A DNA stretch of 55,734 bases from Nitrosomonas sp. (GTDB lineage: Bacteria > Pseudomonadota > Gammaproteobacteria > Burkholderiales > Nitrosomonadaceae), in the NCBI GenBank assembly GCA_017879645.1, contig JAAEXZ010000010.1, positions 1-55,734 on the forward strand, written 5' to 3'. The position numbers and the translations under genes were made by a program. The notes under the pieces were generated by a model. It was not told the DNA's origin. It saw only the letters and a program-made list of their open reading frames with translations, and searched no databases. Positions 1 to 9,576 of this stretch are shown here, piece by piece. The first letter of the stretch is position 1. Every line of letters begins with the position of its first letter.

Positions 1-1
1 A

Positions 2-169
2 CAAAGGTTTTACGATAAAGAACTGTATAAATTGCGGCATCTTGTCGAGAATGCTTTTCTGCACCTTAAGAGATGGCGAGGCATCGCCACAAGATACGCC
101 AAAAACACCGCTTCTTTCCTCGCCGCTGTACAAATCAGATGTATCGCTCTCTGGGTAAATATCTTGTGA
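2..169 (+). CDS. IS5-family transposase, C-terminal fragment
   Basis: The reading frame is open from the left edge and stops at TGA 167-169, giving 55 residues. It contains VENAFLHLKRWRGIATRY, the C-terminal signature of IS5-family DDE transposases. The E in VEN matches the third catalytic acid (the Y/R-x-x-E region), and an R-I-A-T-R-Y-K block follows, ending in an aromatic-rich tail. The protein would catalyse cut-and-paste transposition. Only the last part of the element lies in the window, so whether the full gene is intact is unknown. The terminal inverted repeat should lie in the following few tens of bases, but its other copy is outside the window and the exact end cannot be fixed. Confidence 0.85.
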   Translation, partial: QRFYDKELYKLRHLVENAFLHLKRWRGIATRYAKNTASFLAAVQIRCIALWVNIL

Positions 170-254
170 CTACACTATCTAGATAGCGGGGTGCGCAAAA
201 AAACGAATTAGAAGATAGGGGGTATTGGAGAAATGAGCTCACAGGGAGTCAAGA

Positions 255-525
255 ATGAAAAATTGTATTAAATGCACAAGGTGCCTTTGAAGAAACGACA
301 ACCAAGGGTAGAAATCGAGTATATTGCTCTGTAACATGTAGGCGATCCGCTGAACTGGAGATAAGACGGATTAATGACCGAATAGCTGCGCTGGAGAGAA
401 CGTCTGAAAGCTACAGAATAAAGATCCCAATCCTTGATCTTTACGGTTCGGAAGAAAATGTGAACGCTGAGATCAATCGGCAGAAAATCAGACTGAGGGA
501 ATTGCTGGTCGGGATGAATGACTGA
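255..525 (+). pseudogene. frameshifted small zinc-finger-like protein
   Basis: An ATG at 255 with a GGAG ribosome site just upstream starts MKNCIKCTRC and hits a stop after ten codons. From about 280 a second frame runs to TGA 523-525. It continues with AFEETTTKGRNRVYCSVTC and then a charged alpha-helical tail ending LLVGMND. Joined, the two frames give a C-x2-C ... C-x3-C pair followed by a helix, as in small phage or plasmid zinc-binding proteins. Moving from one frame to the other requires a one-base change near 275-285. Function unknown. It may be a gene broken by a single indel, a sequencing error, or a coincidence of two frames. It lies directly beside an insertion sequence. Confidence 0.45.
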
Positions 526-554
526 CGCCTCCCTGTCTTGGACAAATTAACTGC

Positions 555-725
555 CTAAAAGCCGGGCACTTCATATAAATGTTCCCACATTTGCTCCTCT
601 GGTAAAAAATGTAATTTTGCAGAATGAGTAATGACGCGGTTTTCCAGAATTTCACCAGCTTCTGCATCGATTTCGCTAAAGCCAGAACGAAAAAATGCCG
701 CTGAAAAATCGCGACCAATACTCAG
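555..725 (-). pseudogene. gene remnant, unknown family
   Basis: On the minus strand an open stretch of 56 codons runs from just after an in-frame TAG (726-728) to TAG at 555-557. It has no start codon. Its composition is protein-like: it includes AAFFRSGFSEIDAEAG and ends PEEQMWEHLYEVPGF, with balanced acidic, aromatic and hydrophobic residues. This looks like the C-terminal end of a gene whose 5' part has been lost or replaced. The family is not recognised. A different frame over the same DNA gives a longer ATG-initiated ORF, but that one has a basic, cysteine-scattered composition typical of a shadow. Confidence 0.35.
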
Positions 726-739
726 CTAAGTAACATACC

Positions 740-1465
740 ATGCGCCTAGGAATCCTCGAAGACGAAGCAACTCAGATTTCGATTTACGAATTGCTCTTTT
801 CATCAACACAGTATCAGTATGACTTTTTTGGAACAATCGCTACCTTTCTTGCCGCACTTAAACAGGAAAAATACGATCTATTGATCATTGACTGGATGTT
901 GCCTGATGGCACTGCAGAAGAAGCGATCAAGTGGGTACGAAAAAACGTAGACTGGCGCATTCCCATCATCTGCGTCACTTCACGCAATACTGAGTCCGAC
1001 GTTGTCAATGCCTTGCACCTCGGCGCCGATGATTATTTTGTCAAATCGCAGCGCTATTTCGAATTACTGGCCAGAATCGATTCGCTGGCACGCCGTGCTC
1101 GTGAAAAACAAGAAACGACTAATTTGCAGTTTGGTTTGTATGAAATCAACCCGAACGATCAAGAAATCACTATTGCAGGCAAAAATGTCGGGCTGACGCA
1201 GAAAGAATTTGCACTCGCCCGATACCTGTTCCAGAACCCCAACAAACTGCTGTCCCGTGTGCATCTATTGGAAAAGATCTGGGGACTCGCCGCTGAAATT
1301 GACACCCGAACCGTCGACACACATATCAGTCGCCTGCGTAGCAAACTGCACCTATCCCCTAAAAGCGAATGGGACATCACAACGGTTTATGGTTATGGAT
1401 ATCGCCTGCAATCTTCCAAGGAAACCAAAAGTACTCATCCCATTCAGCGTGTTATGCATAATTGA
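740..1465 (+). CDS. OmpR/PhoB-type two-component response regulator
   Basis: This is a 241-aa cytoplasmic DNA-binding regulator. Residues 1-120 form a receiver domain: the acidic pair E7-D8, the phospho-acceptor D51 in IIDWMLPDG, T80 in CVTSR, and K102 in DDYFVKSQ. Residues 130-230 form a winged helix, with LTQKEFALARYLF, a recognition region around RTVDTHISRLRSKL and the terminal VYGYGYRL wing. A sensor kinase should phosphorylate D51, but no histidine kinase gene is adjacent, so this is an orphan regulator with unknown targets. The ATG at 740 starts the receiver fold at its first strand. Upstream is remnant DNA. Confidence 0.9.
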   Translation: MRLGILEDEATQISIYELLFSSTQYQYDFFGTIATFLAALKQEKYDLLIIDWMLPDGTAEEAIKWVRKNVDWRIPIICVTSRNTESDVVNALHLGADDYFVKSQRYFELLARIDSLARRAREKQETTNLQFGLYEINPNDQEITIAGKNVGLTQKEFALARYLFQNPNKLLSRVHLLEKIWGLAAEIDTRTVDTHISRLRSKLHLSPKSEWDITTVYGYGYRLQSSKETKSTHPIQRVMHN

Positions 1466-1571
1466 AGTGAGCCACTCATCATTCCTCCAATCGCATCCTG
1501 ACTAGCTCACATACTGCAATAACCCATTTCACGTTCTTGCCAACTCGAGTACCACATTAAAAGTACCACTG

Positions 1572-1688
1572 TCAAAAACGACCCTGTTCGTTGACGATCC
1601 TGATCCAGACCGCCATCGCGGCACGCTTGATCCGGTTGCGTTCATTCTCAAAACCTCCCAGCACACCCACCAGTGTGTTCTGATAGAA
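1572..1688 (-). pseudogene. possible 38-codon gene remnant in the response regulator-trmJ gap
   Basis: The 281-bp gap between the response regulator and trmJ holds a minus-strand open frame bounded by TGA at 1689-1691 and TGA at 1572-1574. It has no ATG. It encodes a protein-like tail including GGFENERNRIKRAAMAVWI and ending NEQGRF. This may be the end of a lost gene or a chance frame. Nothing else was recognised in the gap. Confidence 0.2.
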
Positions 1689-1746
1689 TCAGATCATTTT
1701 TCGCACATCGTTTTCACCACTAATCATACACATACGCAATCTTTAT

Positions 1747-2478
1747 ATGACCTTGCTCTGTCCACTCGATAACGTTCGCATCGTACTCAGTCACACCAGC
1801 CATCCCGGCAATATCGGTGCTGCGGCCCGGGCGATGAAAACAATGGGATTGCGTTCGCTGTATCTGATCGACCCTAAATCGTTTCCCGATACCGAAGCGG
1901 AAGCGCGCGCAGCACATGCTGCGGATATATTGCAGCAGACACAGGTTTGTGCCGAATTGCATCAGGCGCTTGATCAGACAGTACTGGCTGCGGCGGTGAC
2001 GGCACGACCACGGGAGCTGTCGCATGAGGTGTTCGATGCCCGTCAGGGGGCGCGGGAATTATTGCGCTATGCGCATCAACAGCCTGTTGCCGTACTGTTT
2101 GGGCGCGAGAGTTCCGGTCTCAACACATCGGAAGTGCACAAATGCCAGATCATTATTCATATCCCGGCCAATCCACACTATCCGTCGCTGAACCTGGCCA
2201 GTGCGGTGCAGGTGATGGCGTACGAGCTCCGCATGGCACTAACCGAACAGACTACTACTGCCCATACCCCAATTTCAGGTTCACCTGCCAATTTTAACGA
2301 ACTAGAATCGCTGTATGCCCATCTCGAAGGAATGATGATCCATAGCGGTTTTCTGGACCCAGACAAACCAAAATTCCTGATGTCGCGTGTGCGCCGGATG
2401 TTTTCACGGGCAAGACTGGAAAAAGAAGAAGTGCAGATTCTGCGTGGCTTGCTGACCACCCTGCACAAACGCCAGTAA
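1747..2478 (+). CDS. trmJ: tRNA (cytidine/uridine-2'-O-)-methyltransferase TrmJ
   Basis: This 243-aa member of the SPOUT (SpoU) family methylates the ribose 2'-hydroxyl of nucleotide 32 in the tRNA anticodon loop, using S-adenosylmethionine. Motif 1 is SHPGNIGAAARAMKTMGL (about residues 18-35), motif 2 is VLFGRESSGL (about 117-126), and motif 3 is IPANPHYPSLNLASAV, which forms the knotted SAM site. The family's helical C-terminal extension follows, with ARLEKEEVQILRGLL near the end. This architecture separates TrmJ from the shorter TrmL. The gene is convergent with argB, with only five bases between the stop codons. Confidence 0.9.
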   Translation: MTLLCPLDNVRIVLSHTSHPGNIGAAARAMKTMGLRSLYLIDPKSFPDTEAEARAAHAADILQQTQVCAELHQALDQTVLAAAVTARPRELSHEVFDARQGARELLRYAHQQPVAVLFGRESSGLNTSEVHKCQIIIHIPANPHYPSLNLASAVQVMAYELRMALTEQTTTAHTPISGSPANFNELESLYAHLEGMMIHSGFLDPDKPKFLMSRVRRMFSRARLEKEEVQILRGLLTTLHKRQ

Positions 2479-2483
2479 GTCGG

Positions 2484-3933
<1,450 letters not shown>

Positions 3934-4041
3934 GCGGGGTGAACTCCTTTACGCAGTGTATTTTAATCACGGAATATACGTAATCGCGCTATTTTACTGT
4001 ATTATCGGGCATTCATTACTGAATTCTTCGGAGTCAAACCC

Positions 4042-4620
4042 ATGAGACATTGCTATTCGTTCTGGCTGCCTTTTTTATTGATTTTTCCATTGCTCAGTGC
4101 TTGTGTGCCGATGTTTACTATAGGCACGGCTGCGGGTACAGGTACTTACATTTCAGAGGATCGCAGAACTAGTGGCATGTTTATCGAAGATGAAGGTATC
4201 GAACTCAAGAGTGGAAGGAGAATCCACCAGCAATATGGAGATACGGTTCATATCAATGTCACCAGCTATAACCGCATGGTTTTACTGACCGGAGAAGCAC
4301 CATCGGAAGATATCAAGGCTGCGATCGAAAAGCTGATCATGGGCGTCGACAATGTTCGCAAAATCTTTAACGAAATCGCCGTTTCCGGTAATACTTCACT
4401 GGCTTCGCGCAGCAATGACACACTCATCACGTCAAAAGTAAAAGCACGCTTTCTTGCTGAACGCAAGTTTCAGATCAATCATGTCAAGATTGTGACTGAA
4501 AATGAAATTGTCTACCTCATGGGCATTGTTTCTCGCCAGGAAGCCGATAATGCGGCGCAAATTGCCAGTTCAACACCGGGTGTAAAAAAAGTTGTCAAAG
4601 TGTTCGAGTACATGAATTGA
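4042..4620 (+). CDS. BON-domain outer-membrane lipoprotein (DolP/YraP-like)
   Basis: This is a 192-aa exported lipoprotein. A hydrophobic signal ends in the lipobox LLSAC, with the acylated cysteine at residue 21. Two BON domains follow: one around NVTSYNRMVLLTGEAPS, the other around ITSKVKARFLAE to PGVKKVVKVFEY. BON modules bind anionic phospholipid. DolP-type proteins sit at the outer membrane and support envelope integrity. The order of signal, short spacer and two BON repeats matches DolP/YraP in size and layout. The next gene begins 14 bases downstream, so co-transcription is likely. Confidence 0.85.
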   Translation: MRHCYSFWLPFLLIFPLLSACVPMFTIGTAAGTGTYISEDRRTSGMFIEDEGIELKSGRRIHQQYGDTVHINVTSYNRMVLLTGEAPSEDIKAAIEKLIMGVDNVRKIFNEIAVSGNTSLASRSNDTLITSKVKARFLAERKFQINHVKIVTENEIVYLMGIVSRQEADNAAQIASSTPGVKKVVKVFEYMN

Positions 4621-4634
4621 CCTGAAGCAACACC

Positions 4635-6008
4635 GTGAGCGCGCTTTCCGCTTCCGCCAAAACCACTTTGGAAATGCTATTCCCACCGGATCGCTGCTAT
4701 ACCGATCCGGTTGAGTGTTATGCGTATGCCTACGACAACAGTCGCAAGATTCTTCCTCCCGATGCTGTCGTGTTTCCCTTATGTACTGAAGAAATTCGGC
4801 AAACCCTCGCACTCTGTAATCAACAACACATTCCATTGGTACCTCGCGGTCGAGGAACCGGAACAGCCGGTGGCAGTCTCCCTGAAAAAGGTGGCATTGC
4901 CATGTCTCTAGAACGCATGGTCAATATCGTCTCAGTAGATCCAGCCAATCGCGTCATTGTTACAGAACCTGGCGTCATCAACCAGACCATACAAGAAGCG
5001 GCCAAGCCTCACGGATTTTTCTGGCCCCCAGATCCTTCCAGTGCCATGTTTTCTACCGTCGGCGGCAACATTGCCACCTGTGCAGGTGGTCCTCATGCTG
5101 TCAAGTACGGCACGACCCGGGATCATGTTTTAGGACTGAAAGCGGTAACCGGTTCTGGCCAATTGATCACAACCGGTTGTTACACTACCAAGGGAGTGGT
5201 CGGGTACGATCTCACAAGGCTGCTAATTGGCTCTGAAGGTACGCTTGCGATCATCACCGAAGCCACATTAAAACTAACCGCATTGCCTGAGGCAGTTGCT
5301 GGTATCACGGCACATTTTCAAGATTTACCCAGTTGCACTGCAGCAATTGTCAATATCATGTCGCTATCGCGCTTACCCAGCGCATTGGAATTCCTCGACA
5401 GTGGATCCTTAGGACTGATTCGCAACCGCTATCCTGACCTGCTTCCTAGCGAGAGTCATGCCATGCTCATGATCGAAGTAGATGGTGCGCGAGATGAATT
5501 ACCCAATGCCATTGCAAACATTATTTCTGCGTGCAGTTCCGATTTTCTCATCGAAGCCAAGGAAATCTCTGATACCCGTAACCTCTGGAAAGCACGCAAA
5601 GCGCTTTCACCTTTGTTACGTGAAATTGCTCCCAAGAAAATCAATGAGGACGTTGTCGTTCCTGTTACACGCTTGCCCGAATTCTTACGGGGATTAAAGC
5701 GATTAAGTCAGCAGTATCAACTGCACAATGTCAATTTTGGGCATGCCGGTAATGGCAATATTCACGTCAATTTACTTATTGATCCTGACAATGCTGAAGA
5801 GGTTAGGCGAGCCGAATACTGTCTAAATGATATTTTTGATTTGGTTATTTCTTTACGAGGAACGCTATCTGGAGAACATGGTATCGGTAGCGAGAAACGC
5901 GCTTTCGTGTCCAAGGAAATTGATGATGGAACAATGACCCTGATGAAGAATATTAAAAACTTGTTCGATCCGAACAATATTCTGAATCCAGGTAAGCTCT
6001 TTCCTTGA
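4635..6008 (+). CDS. FAD-linked oxidase, GlcD / D-lactate dehydrogenase type
   Basis: This 457-aa flavoprotein has an FAD_binding_4 (PCMH) domain and a FAD-oxidase C domain. The pyrophosphate loop is RGRGTGTAGGS (about 71-81) and a second FAD contact is STVGGNIATCAGGPHAVKYG. The C-terminal domain has NFGHAGNGNIHVN and SGEHGIG, with the histidines typical of 2-hydroxyacid oxidases. It should oxidise glycolate, D-lactate or a similar acid. No glcE or glcF follows, so it is either a single-subunit enzyme or works with partners elsewhere; the substrate cannot be assigned. The start is GTG. The gene faces ctaB. Confidence 0.85.
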   Translation: MSALSASAKTTLEMLFPPDRCYTDPVECYAYAYDNSRKILPPDAVVFPLCTEEIRQTLALCNQQHIPLVPRGRGTGTAGGSLPEKGGIAMSLERMVNIVSVDPANRVIVTEPGVINQTIQEAAKPHGFFWPPDPSSAMFSTVGGNIATCAGGPHAVKYGTTRDHVLGLKAVTGSGQLITTGCYTTKGVVGYDLTRLLIGSEGTLAIITEATLKLTALPEAVAGITAHFQDLPSCTAAIVNIMSLSRLPSALEFLDSGSLGLIRNRYPDLLPSESHAMLMIEVDGARDELPNAIANIISACSSDFLIEAKEISDTRNLWKARKALSPLLREIAPKKINEDVVVPVTRLPEFLRGLKRLSQQYQLHNVNFGHAGNGNIHVNLLIDPDNAEEVRRAEYCLNDIFDLVISLRGTLSGEHGIGSEKRAFVSKEIDDGTMTLMKNIKNLFDPNNILNPGKLFP

Positions 6009-6020
6009 CTTGAAATAAAA

Positions 6021-6051
6021 AAGACGTAGCACTTTTTACGTGCTACGTCTT
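6021..6051 (-). terminator. rho-independent terminator of the cytochrome oxidase cluster
   Basis: There is a perfect 12-bp stem, AAGACGTAGCAC (6021-6032) with GTGCTACGTCTT (6040-6051), around a 7-base loop. Read on the minus strand it is followed by a T-rich run (complement of 6014-6022), so it ends transcription leaving ctaB. The plus-strand side lacks a clear T tract, so it serves the FAD oxidase gene less well. Confidence 0.85.
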
Positions 6052-6068
6052 ACTGTCACAGAAAACCT

Positions 6069-6959
6069 TTAGAAATAAAAATAATGATCAACTAGCAATG
6101 CTACAAATAACAGCGCCAAATATAAAATTGAATAGCGGAAAGCTTCACGCGCTAGCTGATCACTATAATTACGATATATTTCAATTGCGTAATACATAAA
6201 AATGCCATTGAGAATGAGTGATCCCACCAGATAAATCAATCCACTCATCTGAGTGACATACGGCAATGTGGTCACGACACACATGATAATGGTATATAAC
6301 AATACCTGCAGTTTGGTATATTGATCACCATGTGTCACTGGCAGCATGGGCATACCAATTGAGGCATATTCCTTCTTACGGTACAAAGCAAGTGCCCAAA
6401 AATGCGGAGGAGTCCACGCAAAAATGATGAGAAACAAGAGCAAAGCATCGCTGGCAATTTCACCCGTCACAGCAGTCCATCCCAACACTGGTGGCATGGC
6501 ACCTGATGCGCCTCCAATGACTATGTTTTGAGGTGTCAGTGGTTTGAGAATTACCGTATAAATTATCGCATAGCCAACAAAAGTACCGAGTGTCAGCCAC
6601 ATAGTTATTTCATTCACCCAATAATAGAGAATGTATAAACCGACTCCCCCCACAATTAGAAGAAAAAACAATGTTTCAGGTACGCTGACCTTGCCTTGTG
6701 GTAGCGGTCTTCCTTTTGTTCTGGCCATTACGGCATCCATCTTCTGTTCAACGAGACAGTTGAGCGCTGCTGCAGCACCAGCCACAAGTGCTATGCCTAA
6801 CGTGCCAAAAAACAGAATATCCAACGGTACGACTCCCGGTACAGCGAGAAACATGCCAATAACCGCTGTAAACACAATCAACGAAACCACACGCGGTTTC
6901 GTCAATCGATAGAACTGATTTATCCGTACTGCCGTTTCTTGCCATGCCAATGTAGCCAT
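6069..6959 (-). CDS. ctaB: protoheme IX farnesyltransferase (heme O synthase)
   Basis: This 296-aa polytopic UbiA-family prenyltransferase adds a farnesyl group to heme b to make heme O, the precursor of heme A in aa3 oxidases. The first Asp-rich motif is [20 protein letters not shown] (about 67-86). The second conserved loop is [19 protein letters not shown], after the [13 protein letters not shown] segment. About eight to nine hydrophobic helices are visible. It is the last gene of the oxidase cluster and is followed by a strong terminator. Heme A synthase (ctaA), often its neighbour, is not in the window. Confidence 0.95.
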   Translation of the reverse strand: MATLAWQETAVRINQFYRLTKPRVVSLIVFTAVIGMFLAVPGVVPLDILFFGTLGIALVAGAAAALNCLVEQKMDAVMARTKGRPLPQGKVSVPETLFFLLIVGGVGLYILYYWVNEITMWLTLGTFVGYAIIYTVILKPLTPQNIVIGGASGAMPPVLGWTAVTGEIASDALLLFLIIFAWTPPHFWALALYRKKEYASIGMPMLPVTHGDQYTKLQVLLYTIIMCVVTTLPYVTQMSGLIYLVGSLILNGIFMYYAIEIYRNYSDQLAREAFRYSILYLALLFVALLVDHYFYF

Positions 6960-7030
6960 GTCTACGTTCTCCTTATCTTGTTATCCTAAATTATTTATAC
7001 CTAAGCGTATCGCAATCGCTTGTCAGAATA

Positions 7031-7615
7031 TCAATGCTCGATCTGGGATACGTGTAATAGTCTTTTCAAATCTTGTCCCATCTTGGTGCCGTCAACATTC
7101 TCTGGGAATTTCAACATCAAATTGCCTATTGGGTCTATCAGATAAATATGTTTCATCTGTGTATCTCTGGTTTCAATGGCATTGATAATGTCACCATCTC
7201 GATCTTTTAAGATATAGGTTCCTTCGTATTCCTTAATTAAATCTTCGTTTGGCGTACCTTCGTCATTGACCAACCATAGCCTCTCGATGCGATGTCTTTC
7301 TTTTCCCTGCACCATTCTAGCTTGCCGCATGTAATATAGTTTATCCTTGCAAGCCTCACTACAGTCTGCCGAATCGATAGTCACCAAGATCCATTTGCCA
7401 TGCAAATCCTTCATGCGTAGGATGGTATTATCGGCCAAATTTGTTCCTTTACCTTGAAGCTTGACTATCGGTTTGATCAAGTCGCCATAATTTTTACTGT
7501 TGGGCCTGTAATCAGAAAAATATAACAAGTAAGAAACTACAACCGGTGAACACATAAGCACCAAAAGTAGCAGGAATTTTCTTCTATTTGCTTTTTGTAA
7601 ATTCTCGTTTGACAT
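7031..7615 (-). CDS. SCO-like membrane-anchored thioredoxin-fold protein
   Basis: The 194-aa protein has one N-terminal membrane helix (about 13-33) and a periplasmic thioredoxin-like domain. It keeps C85-x3-C89 in SADCSEACKD and a histidine, H156, in MKHIYLIDPIGN. These correspond to the Cys, Cys and His copper ligands of SCO1/SenC proteins, which deliver copper to the CuA site of oxidase subunit II. The start codon overlaps the SURF1 gene by 32 bases, indicating translational coupling within the oxidase operon. It is more divergent than classical Sco and lacks the CPxxCP prolines. In related bacteria such a gene is often annotated only as a hypothetical transmembrane protein. Confidence 0.75.
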   Translation of the reverse strand: MSNENLQKANRRKFLLLLVLMCSPVVVSYLLYFSDYRPNSKNYGDLIKPIVKLQGKGTNLADNTILRMKDLHGKWILVTIDSADCSEACKDKLYYMRQARMVQGKERHRIERLWLVNDEGTPNEDLIKEYEGTYILKDRDGDIINAIETRDTQMKHIYLIDPIGNLMLKFPENVDGTKMGQDLKRLLHVSQIEH

Positions 7616-8306
7616 TCAATATAATGAAAATAATTGCTGTAGTTATTGCTAGCGAAAACCACTGCACTGCGTAACCGAAATTTTTTGCCGCCCCAGATTC
7701 TGGTCTGTCCCAATCTCGGATTAAACCATCATCATAATCATCCTTTTGTAATATCATGATGGGTTGTGCATCTAGACCTGTTAAGGTTGTAAATCGCTGC
7801 AAATCAAAATTTCCCCAAACATTTCCGCCTTCTACCTGATTTGACAATGAGAGAGTCTTATTTTCAGAGGAAACTACTCGCCCTGTTATTTTCACTAACC
7901 CATCTTTATGAGTAACTGCCGGTAGTACCGAACGATCTGCATTTCCTCGCACCCATCCACGATTGATTGCTACCACCATGGTACTGTTTGCTATTTTCAA
8001 TGGCGTAACTATATGATAACCAGCCAATCCCTTGTGAGTTTTATTATCTAGGTAGATCGTCTTATCGATTAGAAATTCTCCGCTAACTTCTACATCCCGA
8101 TTTTGAAAATCACTGAACTTTACAAGCGTTCCTGGCAATGCGATTGCAGGCTCTCTAGCATACTTTTCTATTTGTTCAAATAAAGATTCTTTCTCATCCG
8201 CACGGGATAACTGCCATTGTCCCAGATTGACAAAAACGATTATCGCGAGCACGGTGATGATTATTGACCAGAGTCTCGGTTCAAAGCGATATCCAAATAC
8301 GATCAT
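7584..8306 (-). CDS. SURF1-family oxidase assembly protein
   Basis: This 240-aa inner-membrane protein helps insert heme a into subunit I of cytochrome oxidase. It has the SURF1 topology: a membrane helix near residues 12-28, a large periplasmic domain and a C-terminal helix (about 213-231). Conserved features are NLGQWQLSRADEKESL after the first helix, the strand IYLDNKTHKGLAGYHIVTPL, VAINRGWV, and the late YAVQWFSLAITT segment. It lies downstream of ctaE across a 156-bp gap that carries an inverted repeat. Its 3' end overlaps the SCO-like gene. Confidence 0.92.
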   Translation of the reverse strand: MIVFGYRFEPRLWSIIITVLAIIVFVNLGQWQLSRADEKESLFEQIEKYAREPAIALPGTLVKFSDFQNRDVEVSGEFLIDKTIYLDNKTHKGLAGYHIVTPLKIANSTMVVAINRGWVRGNADRSVLPAVTHKDGLVKITGRVVSSENKTLSLSNQVEGGNVWGNFDLQRFTTLTGLDAQPIMILQKDDYDDGLIRDWDRPESGAAKNFGYAVQWFSLAITTAIIFIILNVKREFTKSK

Positions 8307-8393
8307 AATCTTGCTATTAATGGATAAATTGAAGCGATATTTCCGACTTTGGTTTACGGAGTGTTTCTATATTTTTCGAAGAAAGAAATGATT

Positions 8394-8452
8394 TCCGGTT
8401 TTTAACCTTGTCGCATTCTACTTGCTAACATAACAACATGTTAAAAACCGGA
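8394..8452. repeat. 13-bp inverted repeat between ctaE and SURF1 genes
   Basis: TCCGGTTTTTAAC (8394-8406) and its exact reverse complement GTTAAAAACCGGA (8440-8452) flank a 33-base spacer, immediately after the ctaE stop codon. As RNA on the minus strand it could form a long stem with a large loop, acting as a partial terminator or an mRNA-stability element that sets the ratio of structural to assembly proteins. The large loop and weak T tract argue against a classical terminator. Confidence 0.6.
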
Positions 8453-8462
8453 TTTTAGACAT

Positions 8463-9320
8463 TTACATCAGATAGACAAATATAAACAAACCTAACCAGA
8501 CTACGTCAACAAAGTGCCAATACCAAGCTACGCCTTCGAATCCAAAATGATTTTCAGGTGTAAAGTGTCCTGCAGCACTGCGAAAATAAATGACAGTCAA
8601 CATGATGGTTCCGATTGTCACGTGAAATCCGTGAAAACCAGTCAGCATAAAGAATGTTGAACCATATGCGCCTGTGGTCAGTTTCAAGTTTAGATCATTA
8701 TAAGCATGAATATATTCATAGGCTTGACAAGCAATAAACAGTGCGCCCAAGAAAATGGTTGCTAACAACCACATTTTTAATCCATCACGTCTATTCTCTT
8801 TAAGTCTCCAGTGCGCGAATGTTACTGTCACGCCAGAAGTCAGCAACAATAATGTATTGAAAGCTGGCAATCCCCATGCACCCATTGGAGTAAATGGATC
8901 GGTTATTCCAGGACCTGACGTTGGCCATTTTCCATCGTAACTTGACCAGAAAGTATTTCCCAAGACAGTACTTTCTTCAATCAGCCAAGGTATAGAAAAA
9001 TTGCGCATGTAATACAAAGCACCAAAGAATGCACAGAAAAACATGACTTCGGTAAATATGAACCAACTCATTCCCCAACGGAATGACTTATCCACTTGTA
9101 CTCCATATTTTCCACTTTCGCTTTCCCTTGCAACCGTTCCGAACCAACCAAACAACATATAAACCAGTATTGCAAAACCAAATGCCAGCATGCCATAACC
9201 CATTTCCACCTTATTCATTGTCAATGCAGCGCCTGAACCCATGAATAAAATTGCTGTCGACCCAATAATTGGATACATCGAAGGTGCTGGGACGTAATAA
9301 TGTCCAGATTCTTGACTCAT
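8463..9320 (-). CDS. ctaE: cytochrome c oxidase subunit III
   Basis: This 285-aa integral membrane subunit of the aa3-type oxidase has seven predicted helices. Family landmarks include WFGTVARESESG, SWFIFTEVMFFCAFFGALY (with the conserved E), GFHGFHVTIGTIML and the C-terminal WYWHFVDVVWLGLF. Subunit III stabilises the complex and supports proton uptake. The start MSQESGHYYVPAPS is typical. The gene lies 34 bases downstream of the DUF2970 gene and is in the same transcription unit as ctaC and ctaD. Confidence 0.96.
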   Translation of the reverse strand: MSQESGHYYVPAPSMYPIIGSTAILFMGSGAALTMNKVEMGYGMLAFGFAILVYMLFGWFGTVARESESGKYGVQVDKSFRWGMSWFIFTEVMFFCAFFGALYYMRNFSIPWLIEESTVLGNTFWSSYDGKWPTSGPGITDPFTPMGAWGLPAFNTLLLLTSGVTVTFAHWRLKENRRDGLKMWLLATIFLGALFIACQAYEYIHAYNDLNLKLTTGAYGSTFFMLTGFHGFHVTIGTIMLTVIYFRSAAGHFTPENHFGFEGVAWYWHFVDVVWLGLFIFVYLM

Positions 9321-9354
9321 TCTTATCTCCTCCTACTTATAATTTATACAAACC

Positions 9355-9558
9355 CTAACTAACCACCATTCTCACAATCAAGATGATACTAACTACAAAT
9401 ATTATTGCTCCAATAATTCCACCGATAATCAATTCTGATGGTTTTAGTGTAGCAGCATCTTGTTCTAAGTCACTTTTCTTACGTATACCCATAAAAGCAA
9501 AGATAACTGCTTTGGCTATTTGTAAAATCCTCGCGCCTTTTTTACTTTCTGCTGTCAC
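9355..9558 (-). CDS. DUF2970 small membrane protein
   Basis: This 67-aa protein has an N-terminal amphipathic segment ending in FAFMGIRKKSDLEQD and one C-terminal membrane helix (about 44-65, IIGGIIGAIIFVVSIILIV). The position between ctaG and ctaE and the I-R-K-x-S-x-L-E-x-D element are typical of DUF2970 proteins in betaproteobacterial oxidase operons. Function is not established; a role in oxidase assembly is inferred from context only. Confidence 0.8.
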   Translation of the reverse strand: MTAESKKGARILQIAKAVIFAFMGIRKKSDLEQDAATLKPSELIIGGIIGAIIFVVSIILIVRMVVS

Positions 9559-9576
9559 TCTAACACCCCTATATCA

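Noticed and set aside
488-718. ATG-initiated 76-aa minus-strand frame
   Set aside because: Composition is irregular, and a different frame over the same DNA gives a more protein-like remnant (555-725).
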